5,861 nucleotides of DNA from Bacteroidales bacterium (GTDB taxonomy: Bacteria > Bacteroidota > Bacteroidia > Bacteroidales > Bacteroidaceae): the NCBI GenBank assembly GCA_030523385.1, contig JAUNIV010000175.1, positions 1 through 5,861 on the forward strand. The letters run 5' to 3'. Both the position numbers and the translations under genes were made by a program. The notes below the pieces were generated by a model, which saw only the letters and a program-made list of their open reading frames with translations, made no database searches and was not told the origin of the DNA. Of this stretch, positions 1-5,274 are shown piece by piece (positions within the stretch are counted from its first letter, which is position 1; the number at the start of each line of letters is the position of its first letter).

Positions 1-2
1 TT

Positions 3-1187
3 AAATACATTGGTCCGGGGCTGCTGGTGACGGTAGGCTTCATCGACCCCGGAAACTGGGCTTCCAACTTTGCTGCCGGTTCAGAATTTGGCTACGCACT
101 GTTGTGGGTCGTTACCCTTTCCACAATCATGCTCATTGTGTTGCAGCACAACGTGGCCCACTTGGGCATCGTCACGGGACTTTGCTTGAGCGAAGCTGCC
201 ACGAAGTATTGTCCAAAGTGGATTTCCCGTCCCATACTGGGCACTGCCGTGTTGGCTTCCATTTCCACCTCTTTGGCCGAGATACTGGGTGGTGCCATCG
301 CTTTGCAAATGTTGCTGGGCATGCCCATCGTATGGGGAGCTGTGCTGACCACCGCATTTGTGGTGATTATGCTTTTCTCCAATTCCTACAAGCGCATAGA
401 GCGTGCCATCATCGCCTTTGTGTCCGTCATCGGGCTGTCCTTCCTCTACGAACTCTTTTTGGTAGATATAGATTGGCCTTTGGCTGTCCGCTCTTGGGTG
501 GTGCCCGACATTCCGCAGGGCAGTATGCTCATCATTATGAGCGTATTGGGCGCAGTGGTGATGCCCCACAATCTTTTCCTGCATTCCGAAGTGATACAGA
601 GCCATGAGTACAACAAACAAGACGATGCTTCCATCCGCAGGGTGCTGAAATATGAGTTTTATGATACGCTCTTCTCCATGATTGTGGGTTGGGCCATCAA
701 TAGTGCCATGATTCTTCTGGCTGCTGCCACCTTCTTCCGCACCCACACTCCGGTGGAAGAACTCCAACAAGCCAAATCCCTGCTCGACCCCCTGTTGGGC
801 AGTCATGCGGGTATCATCTTTGCGTTGGCTTTGCTCATGGCAGGCATTTCCTCCACCATTACCAGCGGTATGGCAGCCGGTTCCATTTTTGCCGGCATCT
901 TCGGTGAGTCCTATCACATCAAGGACATACATTCGCGGTTGGGAGTGCTTATTTCGTTGGTCATTGCGTTGCTTATTATCTTCTTCATCGACAATCCTTT
1001 CTACGGACTGATTGTTTCGCAGATGGTGCTGAGCATCCAGCTTCCTTTCACGGTCTTTTTGCAAGTGGGCTTGACTTCTTCCAAGAGGGTGATGGGGCAG
1101 TATGCCAATTCCCGTTGGAGCACGTTTGTGCTTTACACCATTGCGGTGGTGGTTTCTGTGCTGAATATCATGTTATTGTTCAGTTGA
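3..1187 (+). CDS. mntH: Nramp-family divalent metal transporter (MntH type), 5'-truncated by window edge
   Basis: This is an inner-membrane, proton-coupled importer of Mn2+/Fe2+ and similar ions. The reading frame is open to the left edge. Codons from position 3 read KYIGPGLLV before the GTG at 27, so that GTG is an internal valine and not the start; by comparison with E. coli MntH roughly 20-30 N-terminal residues are missing. Both metal-site signatures are present: DPGN in TM1 (codons 45-56) and MPHN in TM6 (codons 561-572). The Met of MPH is typical of transition-metal Nramps rather than magnesium-transporting relatives. The visible 394 residues hold many hydrophobic segments, consistent with the roughly 11 TM segments and 410 residues of the family. 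The gene converges on the PIN gene across a repeat-bearing gap. The family call is secure; Mn versus Fe preference cannot be read from sequence. Confidence 0.95.
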   Translation, partial: KYIGPGLLVTVGFIDPGNWASNFAAGSEFGYALLWVVTLSTIMLIVLQHNVAHLGIVTGLCLSEAATKYCPKWISRPILGTAVLASISTSLAEILGGAIALQMLLGMPIVWGAVLTTAFVVIMLFSNSYKRIERAIIAFVSVIGLSFLYELFLVDIDWPLAVRSWVVPDIPQGSMLIIMSVLGAVVMPHNLFLHSEVIQSHEYNKQDDASIRRVLKYEFYDTLFSMIVGWAINSAMILLAAATFFRTHTPVEELQQAKSLLDPLLGSHAGIIFALALLMAGISSTITSGMAAGSIFAGIFGESYHIKDIHSRLGVLISLVIALLIIFFIDNPFYGLIVSQMVLSIQLPFTVFLQVGLTSSKRVMGQYANSRWSTFVLYTIAVVVSVLNIMLLFS

Positions 1188-1239
1188 TATTTGCGAAGTA
1201 TGATCGTTATGTAAACTTAAATAGCCAACGAAGTACACT

Positions 1240-1327
1240 AACTCAACCGTCTCACCCGGGTGAGACGCATTTCTTACGTAAATCAGACGCACTGCTGACA
1301 CAGGTAAGACACATTTCTTACCCGGGT
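1240..1327 (-). repeat. Degenerate 22-bp tandem repeat, four units
   Basis: Read on the minus strand, four consecutive 22-bp units lie at 1306-1327, 1284-1305, 1262-1283 and 1240-1261. Their shared core is approximately GTAAGAAATGYGTCT, preceded by ACCYGGG in the best units. By hand alignment the first unit matches each of the others at about 15 of 22 positions. The clearest copies are GTGAGACGCATTTCTTAC (1260-1277, + strand) and GTAAGACACATTTCTTAC (1304-1321), 44 bp apart and 16/18 identical. The array lies between the 3' ends of mntH and the PIN gene and does not appear to be coding. Its function is unknown; it could be an intergenic repeat of the REP/MITE kind or part of a transcription-termination region. 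The fourth unit is the weakest in its second half. Confidence 0.7.
1248..1267. repeat. Perfect 20-bp palindrome capping the repeat array (left)
   Basis: CGTCTCACCCGGGTGAGACG is a perfect palindrome centred on CCCGGG. As RNA it could form a GC-rich stem with a small loop about 60 nt after the mntH stop codon. It is followed by GCATTTCTT rather than a clean T-run, so a classical intrinsic terminator is only a possibility. It may instead be the end of a small repeat element or a protein-binding site. Confidence 0.7.
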
Positions 1328-1335
1328 TAGAAATG
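1312..1335. repeat. Near-perfect 24-bp palindrome capping the repeat array (right)
   Basis: The half-sites are CATTTCTTACCC (1312-1323) and GGGTTAGAAATG (1324-1335). They are reverse complements except for one mismatched pair. The centre is CCCGGG again, exactly 66 bp (three 22-bp units) from the centre of the left palindrome. It lies 24-47 nt past the end of the PIN gene and about 125 nt past mntH, and it is followed on the + strand by GAATTTTAT. It could act as a weak two-way terminator for these convergent genes, which is inference. Confidence 0.65.
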
Positions 1336-1358
1336 GAATTTTATACCGTTGATGACTA

Positions 1359-1763
1359 TCAAATCCTATTCATCATTTCATCAAGCCTTATGATATCCAC
1401 CTTTGGAAATTCTATCTTTTTAAGAATATCATAATGATGATCCTCTGTTACTATGAAGTGTGCATTTCCTGCAACGGCACAATCCACAAACTTATTGTCG
1501 TCCGGATCAGCCTTTATTAAATCGAAATGATAATAAGGGGTAATGAAAAGAGTATAGGGGTTGTTTACTATCACACTTATAGCAAGTGTGGCAAATTCAT
1601 GACTTGCTTTCCTTTCCAATATTTCAACGTATTCTTCAAGAATTTCATTCGTTACACAGAGCTGATTACGTCCATCAAGCAACGAAAGCCATATCTCATG
1701 ATAGCGACTTCTGTGGGCAATACATTGGATAAGGCTATTTGTGTCAAGTACTAATCTTGCCAT
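1359..1763 (-). CDS. PIN-domain ribonuclease, putative toxin of a type II toxin-antitoxin module
   Basis: A 134-residue protein that is a single PIN domain, resembling the COG1569-type putative toxins. Metal-binding acidic residues are in the expected places: D7 in LVLDTNSL at the N-terminus, E40 in the TNEIL helix, D88/D89 in DPDDNKFVDCA, and D108 in IVTEDHHYD. PIN toxins cleave RNA with Mg2+ or Mn2+ held by such a cluster; the RNA target here is unknown. The start ATG at 1763 places the first beta-strand and catalytic Asp at the usual position. The upstream gene's stop codon is 3 nt before this start, and the spacer itself reads AGG, so translation is probably coupled. The gene is AT-rich compared with mntH. 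PIN identity is firm; the toxin role is inferred from domain and gene pairing. Confidence 0.88.
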   Translation of the reverse strand: MARLVLDTNSLIQCIAHRSRYHEIWLSLLDGRNQLCVTNEILEEYVEILERKASHEFATLAISVIVNNPYTLFITPYYHFDLIKADPDDNKFVDCAVAGNAHFIVTEDHHYDILKKIEFPKVDIIRLDEMMNRI

Positions 1764-1766
1764 CCT

Positions 1767-1985
1767 TTAATTCTTTCGGTGTAAATCTTCTGTCCGTATT
1801 TCATCTAAGCGTTTTTGGTCAAGTATGCCTTCATCCCAAAGTCTGTCCGCTTCCTGATCGAGTTTGGCTTGAAAATGACGTGTCAGTACTTCTTGTACTT
1901 CATGTGCGTATGCTTCACTATCGTTGAACGAGAATATTTTCAGTAGATGCTGTTGGGTGGGGGTTAAAGTATTTGCTTTCATCAT
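1767..1985 (-). CDS. Small helical protein upstream of the PIN toxin, putative antitoxin
   Basis: A 72-residue, charged, mostly helical protein encoded directly upstream of the PIN gene in the same apparent operon. The N-terminal part (LTPTQQHLLKIFSF, residues 7-20) looks like an amphipathic helix. Residues 23-55 form a long helix rich in Glu, Gln and Ala, and the C-terminus (LDEIRTEDLHRKN) is strongly charged. No ribbon-helix-helix, AbrB or helix-turn-helix DNA-binding motif can be recognised by eye. Position, size and pairing with a PIN protein argue for the antitoxin; no family was recognised with certainty. Two adjacent Met codons (1985 and 1982) could each be the start. The upstream sequence AAAGAATAAAGAA gives only a weak ribosome-binding site, as is usual in Bacteroidetes. 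Confidence 0.75.
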   Translation of the reverse strand: MMKANTLTPTQQHLLKIFSFNDSEAYAHEVQEVLTRHFQAKLDQEADRLWDEGILDQKRLDEIRTEDLHRKN

Positions 1986-2011
1986 TTCTTTATTCTTTAA
2001 TTTTATGCTGA

Positions 2012-2044
2012 CAAAGTTAGTGGTTTTTCTGATACTTAAAACAA
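2012..2044 (-). promoter_or_regulatory. Predicted promoter of the toxin-antitoxin operon
   Basis: On the minus strand TAACTTTG (2019-2012) matches the Bacteroidetes -7 consensus TAnnTTTG exactly. A TTG at 2044-2042, with a 22-nt spacer, is a possible -33 element. Transcription would begin near position 2005, about 20 nt before the antitoxin start at 1985. Confidence 0.6.
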
Positions 2045-2058
2045 CATTTGTACTTAAA
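2033..2058. repeat. Direct repeat TACTTAAA, 18 bp apart, at the toxin-antitoxin promoter
   Basis: TACTTAAA occurs at 2033-2040 and 2051-2058 on the + strand. The copies flank the possible -33 element of the toxin-antitoxin promoter. The second copy is also part of ACTT-A-AAGT (2052-2060), a small palindrome. This is a candidate operator half-site pair for autoregulation, inferred from position. In AT-rich DNA such a repeat can arise by chance. Confidence 0.35.
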
Positions 2059-2093
2059 GTTTTCAGAGCAGATATTTTCTACCCTGAAAACTT
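2057..2093. promoter_or_regulatory. Perfect 10-bp inverted repeat between the antiporter 3' end and the toxin-antitoxin promoter
   Basis: AAGTTTTCAG (2057-2066) and CTGAAAACTT (2084-2093) are perfect reverse complements separated by 17 nt. The element lies just past the antiporter stop codon (2126) and upstream of the toxin-antitoxin promoter. There are two readings. It may be a transcription-termination hairpin for the antiporter, although the stem is AT-rich and no T-run follows on the minus strand. Or it may be an upstream binding site for a regulator of the toxin-antitoxin operon. Confidence 0.5.
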
Positions 2094-2125
2094 ATCAATA
2101 CATATTGAAAAGCTGCGTCCGTTGT

Positions 2126-3580
2126 CTATCCTTTCGATTTATTCTCCGATATAATCAATAATTTGTCCCCCGGATTCAGTTGCAGGCTGCCGTTGGGAAT
2201 CATAAATTCGTTCCCTCGTTTTACCAGCATCACCAGCGTACCCTGAGGCAACTTCATGTCCATCAACCGGTTTCCTTTTTGCGCCAACATCTCTTCGGTC
2301 AGCACAATGTCGCGCAAGTCGGTGTTGATTTCGTCGGGTATCTCTACGCCGAAATCATTGCCGGTCTTTTCCAATGGAGTATCCAGGTGGAGCAGTTTGG
2401 CCATCCAGGAGATGGTGGTACCCTGCACTACCAAAGAGAGGATGGTGATGAAGAACACGATGTTGAATATCTGGTTGGACTCCGGCACATGGGCCACTAC
2501 CGGATAAGTGGCAAATATGATAGGTACCGCACCACGCAGTCCCACCCACGACACGAAGAGGCGCGAATGGATATTCATCTTCCTGAACGGAAGCAGACAA
2601 AGCAATACGCTCACCGGACGCGCAATGACAATCATGAAAATACCTATCAACGTGGCGGGTATGGCTACGCCCAACATCTCGTGCGGATTCACCAACAGAC
2701 CTAAGCTAAGGAACATGATGATTTGAAAAAGCCATGTCATACCGTCCATGAAAGTGGAGATTTCCTTGCGGTTCACGATGCGGGCGTTGCCCACCATCAT
2801 ACCGGCTATATATACAGCCAGATAGCCATTGCCCTTGCACAAATCCGTTACGGTGAACGTAAAGAAGATGAAGCTCAGCAGCAGGATGGGATAGAGCGAC
2901 TGGTTTTTCAGGTCGATGCGGTTGATGATGACGACGGCCAGCTTGCCCAACAGGAATCCCGATGCTCCACCCACGATGAACTGAATCAGAAAAGAACTGA
3001 GAATATGGCCTGCACTCATGCCGCCCGATGTGATAAACTGTATCAGCACGATGGTGAGCATGTAGGCCATGGGGTCGTTACTTCCGCTTTCCAACTCCAG
3101 CATGGGGCGCAGGTTGTGCTTCAGGTTCATGCTTTGCGAACGCAGGATGTTGAACACCGAAGCCGAGTCGGTGGACGACATGGTGGCGGCCAGCAGCAAG
3201 GCGGTCATGAGTGACATGGTGAGCTTCATGCCCGAGAATCCCGAAACCCAATGGATGAAAGCACCGGTGAACAGCGTGGTGAGCAACACCCCGAAGGTGG
3301 ATAACAATATACCCTGTGCCATCACGGGGCGAATGTCGGCATATTTGGTATCCATACCGCCCGAAAACAGGATGATGCTCAGTGCCATCATGCCGATGAA
3401 CTGTGCTTCGGCGGCATCATGGAATTGCAATCCCAACCCGTCGCTTCCGAAAAACATGCCCACTAATAGAAATACAAGCAGGGTGGGGATGCCGAAACGA
3501 TATCCTGTCTTGCTCACTACGATACTAACGAATAGCAGGACGGAGCCTGCCAAAAGAATGTTTTCTGCATCAAATGTCAT
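2126..3580 (-). CDS. nhaP2: CPA1-family potassium/proton antiporter with C-terminal RCK_C domain
   Basis: An inner-membrane monovalent cation/proton antiporter resembling NhaP2/CvrA, expected to extrude K+ (possibly Na+) in exchange for H+. Residues 1 to about 395 form the transmembrane exchanger. Signature sites are STDSASVF (136-143, with D138), ELESGSNDP (162-170, with the N168-D169 transport pair) and SWVGLRGAVPI (344-354, with R349). Residues 420-478 (LRDIVLTEE to LLIISE) match a TrkA-C/RCK_C regulatory domain, ending in the usual LxPGDxLLIIS strand. At 484 residues it is shorter than E. coli NhaP2 (578), which carries a further CorC/HlyC-like domain that is absent here. The ATG at 3580 gives a normal N-terminus. 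The gene diverges from the HAD gene and shares a 97-bp promoter region with it. K+ versus Na+ specificity is not settled by the sequence, so the symbol is tentative. Confidence 0.9.
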   Translation of the reverse strand: MTFDAENILLAGSVLLFVSIVVSKTGYRFGIPTLLVFLLVGMFFGSDGLGLQFHDAAEAQFIGMMALSIILFSGGMDTKYADIRPVMAQGILLSTFGVLLTTLFTGAFIHWVSGFSGMKLTMSLMTALLLAATMSSTDSASVFNILRSQSMNLKHNLRPMLELESGSNDPMAYMLTIVLIQFITSGGMSAGHILSSFLIQFIVGGASGFLLGKLAVVIINRIDLKNQSLYPILLLSFIFFTFTVTDLCKGNGYLAVYIAGMMVGNARIVNRKEISTFMDGMTWLFQIIMFLSLGLLVNPHEMLGVAIPATLIGIFMIVIARPVSVLLCLLPFRKMNIHSRLFVSWVGLRGAVPIIFATYPVVAHVPESNQIFNIVFFITILSLVVQGTTISWMAKLLHLDTPLEKTGNDFGVEIPDEINTDLRDIVLTEEMLAQKGNRLMDMKLPQGTLVMLVKRGNEFMIPNGSLQLNPGDKLLIISENKSKG

Positions 3581-3615
3581 AATCAGTTCTATTTATTTAT
3601 GATTTTTAAGCCTTG

Positions 3616-3645
3616 CAAAGTTAGGAATATGAGGGATTATTCAGA
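3616..3645 (-). promoter_or_regulatory. Predicted promoter of the antiporter gene
   Basis: On the minus strand TAACTTTG (3623-3616) matches the Bacteroidetes -7 consensus TAnnTTTG. TCTG (3645-3642), 18 nt upstream, is a 3-of-4 match to the -33 TTTG element. The predicted leader to the ATG at 3580 is about 30 nt. The -33 element overlaps the -7 box of the divergent HAD promoter. Confidence 0.55.
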
Positions 3646-3651
3646 CCTTTG
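3644..3651 (+). promoter_or_regulatory. Predicted -7 box of the HAD phosphatase gene
   Basis: GACCTTTG matches TAnnTTTG except for G in place of the first T. It is followed by CGGCGTT, much like the panB promoter (TACCTTTGCAGCCGTT). No good -33 element is visible; that position would fall on the -7 box of the divergent antiporter promoter. The leader to the ATG at 3678 would be about 20 nt, with no clear Shine-Dalgarno sequence. Confidence 0.45.
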
Positions 3652-3677
3652 CGGCGTTAAATCAAATTAAAGTTAAT

Positions 3678-4328
3678 ATGAATGCAACAAAATGTATAGC
3701 CGCTTTGTTCGATTTTGACGGCGTAGTGATGGACACCGAAAGCCAGTACAGCATCTTCTGGAATGCACAGGGACGTATATACCATCCCGAAATACCCGAG
3801 TTTGGAAGAATGATAAAAGGACAGACCTTGACACAAATCTATGACAAATATTTCGTGGGGAAGGAAGAAATACAGAAAAAAATCACGGAAGAGCTGAACA
3901 ATTTCGAGCAGCAGATGTTGTATGAATACATCCCGGGTGTGGAGGCTTTCATGAAAGACCTGCGCGCCCACGGGGTGAAGATAGCCATAGTAACAAGTTC
4001 AAACGAAAAGAAGATGAGCCATGTATATAAAAATCATCCGGAACTGAAGGAACATGTGGACCGCATCCTCACGGCCGACATGTTTGAGCATTCCAAGCCG
4101 CATCCCGAATGTTTCCTTTTGGGTGCCAAGGTGTTTGATACCGTGCCCGAGAACTGTGTGGTGTTCGAGGATTCCTTTCATGGACTGGAAGCCGGCAATC
4201 GGGCAGGGATGACGGTGATAGGATTGGCTACCACCAATCCCGAAGAGCAGATTAAAGACAAGGCAAGTCTTGTCATTCAGAACTTTAATGGGTTCAACTT
4301 TGAAAAAATGAAGCAGATAATGAGGTAG
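3678..4328 (+). CDS. HAD-superfamily hydrolase, subfamily IA, beta-phosphoglucomutase-like
   Basis: A 216-residue cytoplasmic HAD enzyme that acts on a small phosphorylated metabolite through an aspartyl-phosphate intermediate. Motif I is FDFDGVVMDTE, with nucleophile D12 and acid/base D14. Residues 20-85 form the helical C1 cap typical of subfamily IA. Motif II is IVTSSN (T106), motif III is K140 in HSKPHPECF, and motif IV is VFEDSFHGLEAG with E164 and D165 binding Mg2+. All catalytic residues are present and the length is normal. The closest general resemblance is to beta-phosphoglucomutase and sugar-phosphate phosphatases; the sequence does not show which. The start at 3678 gives a standard short N-terminus before motif I. 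It is followed by panB after 61 nt, but panB has its own predicted promoter, so a shared pathway should not be assumed. Confidence 0.9.
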   Translation: MNATKCIAALFDFDGVVMDTESQYSIFWNAQGRIYHPEIPEFGRMIKGQTLTQIYDKYFVGKEEIQKKITEELNNFEQQMLYEYIPGVEAFMKDLRAHGVKIAIVTSSNEKKMSHVYKNHPELKEHVDRILTADMFEHSKPHPECFLLGAKVFDTVPENCVVFEDSFHGLEAGNRAGMTVIGLATTNPEEQIKDKASLVIQNFNGFNFEKMKQIMR

Positions 4329-4344
4329 TGTCGCATAAAACCCC

Positions 4345-4352
4345 TACCTTTG
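4345..4352 (+). promoter_or_regulatory. Predicted -7 box of panB
   Basis: TACCTTTG is an exact match to the Bacteroidetes -7 consensus TAnnTTTG, located 38 nt before the panB start. No convincing TTTG is seen at the -33 position. Transcription would begin near 4359, at the T-run. A weak AAGAG (4382-4386) just before the ATG at 4390 may help ribosome binding. Confidence 0.6.
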
Positions 4353-4389
4353 CAGCCGTTTTTTTATAAATAGATAAAATTAAGAGTTT

Positions 4390-5211
4390 ATGTCAGGATA
4401 TCTTTCAGGCGATACGCGCAAAGTAACAACACACCGTTTGGTGGAGATGAAACAAAGAGGTGAGAAGATCTCGATGCTTACGGCATACGATTACACCACC
4501 GCACAGATTGTGGACGGTGCGGGAGTAGACGTGATATTGGTGGGCGACTCCGCCTCGAATGTCATGGCAGGAAATGTGACCACTCTTCCCATCACTCTTG
4601 ACCAGATGATTTATCACGGAAAGTCAGTGGTGCGCGGCGTGAAGCGTGCCCTTGTGGTGGTAGATTTGCCTTTCGGTACTTACCAGACTTCGGCATACGA
4701 AGCCGTGACCAATGCCATCCAGGTAATGAAAATCACTCATGCCGATGCCTTGAAACTGGAAGGCGGAGAGGAAGTGATAGATGCGGTGAAGAAAATCATT
4801 GCCGCAGGCATTCCCATCATGGGTCATTTGGGGCTGATGCCACAATCTATCAACAAGTATGGCACTTACACGGTGCGTGCCAAAGGCGAAGAAGAAGCTG
4901 AAAAGCTGGTAAGAGACGCTCACCTGCTGGAAGAAGCCGGATGTTTCGCCATTGTGTTGGAAAAGATTCCTGCCGTTTTGGCACAGCGGGTAGCCCGTGA
5001 ACTCACCATCCCGGTGATAGGCATCGGTGCCGGAGGCTACGTGGACGGCCAGGTATTAGTGGTATCCGACATGTTGGGCATGACGCATGGGTTCAGTCCG
5101 CGCTTCCTGCGCCGTTACGCCGACCTGCATACCGTTATGACGGGTGCGATTGGGCAGTATGTGGAGGATGTGAAGAAGGGTGATTTCCCTAACGAGAACG
5201 AACAATATTAA
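4390..5211 (+). CDS. panB: 3-methyl-2-oxobutanoate hydroxymethyltransferase (ketopantoate hydroxymethyltransferase)
   Basis: This cytoplasmic enzyme transfers a hydroxymethyl group from 5,10-methylenetetrahydrofolate to 3-methyl-2-oxobutanoate, giving ketopantoate, the first committed step toward pantothenate and coenzyme A. The 273-residue protein covers the whole (beta/alpha)8 barrel. Landmarks are MLTAYDYTTA (29-38), the Mg2+-binding region LVGDSASNV (D53), VVDLPFG (D92), ALKLEGG (K122), GHLGLMPQS (145-153), VLEKIP (E191, the presumed catalytic base) and GIGAGGYVDGQVLV (211-224). The C-terminus PNENEQY appears complete. The ATG at 4390 places the first conserved segment (KVTTHRLVEMK) normally. 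No panC or panD is seen in the window, so pantothenate genes may be scattered in this genome. Length and all key residues fit the family, with no sign of damage. Confidence 0.97.
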   Translation: MSGYLSGDTRKVTTHRLVEMKQRGEKISMLTAYDYTTAQIVDGAGVDVILVGDSASNVMAGNVTTLPITLDQMIYHGKSVVRGVKRALVVVDLPFGTYQTSAYEAVTNAIQVMKITHADALKLEGGEEVIDAVKKIIAAGIPIMGHLGLMPQSINKYGTYTVRAKGEEEAEKLVRDAHLLEEAGCFAIVLEKIPAVLAQRVARELTIPVIGIGAGGYVDGQVLVVSDMLGMTHGFSPRFLRRYADLHTVMTGAIGQYVEDVKKGDFPNENEQY

Positions 5212-5274
5212 TCTGAAATATAGGCCGAAGCTATTGGCCGATTTCGTGGAACAGTAAAAAAGGTTTCTGTGATT
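5212..5274 (+). other. panB to MFS intergenic leader with possible hairpin at the ribosome-binding site
   Basis: This 63-nt gap contains two GGCCGA copies (5223-5228 and 5236-5241) and a purine run AAAAAGG (5257-5263), 11 nt before the MFS start, which is the likely ribosome-binding site. The flanks ACAG (5251-5254) and CTGT (5267-5270), with inner AAA and TTT, could form a weak, bulged hairpin exposing or hiding that site. No clear terminator or promoter was recognised, so read-through from panB is possible. Confidence 0.3.

Noticed and set aside
27..29. GTG as the true start of the metal transporter
   Set aside because: The in-frame upstream codons encode KYIGPGLL, part of the conserved N-terminal Nramp segment, so the gene continues past the left edge.
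104..607. Plus-strand open frame of 167 codons overlapping mntH
   Set aside because: It is an out-of-frame shadow of the Nramp coding sequence and its translation shows no recognisable domain.
81..1064. Long open frame (327 codons) on the minus strand inside mntH
   Set aside because: It is fully antisense to a well-recognised transporter. The translation is rich in His, Gln and Gly with no domain, as expected from the complement of hydrophobic-helix codons.
1115..1330. Plus-strand 71-codon open frame running from the mntH 3' end through the repeat array
   Set aside because: It overlaps mntH out of frame and then reads through the degenerate repeat. The codons carry no protein-like signal.
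1240..1335. CRISPR array
   Set aside because: The 22-bp units are contiguous, with no unique spacers, and they are diverged. No cas gene is nearby.
2180..3602. Several plus-strand open frames (2180-2704, 2723-3214, 3069-3602) opposite the antiporter
   Set aside because: They are antisense to an intact gene with strong family motifs. Their translations show no domains and no start signals.
4353..4367. T-run after the HAD gene as an intrinsic terminator
   Set aside because: No stable GC-rich stem precedes the T-run. The sequence is better explained as the panB promoter and initial transcribed region.
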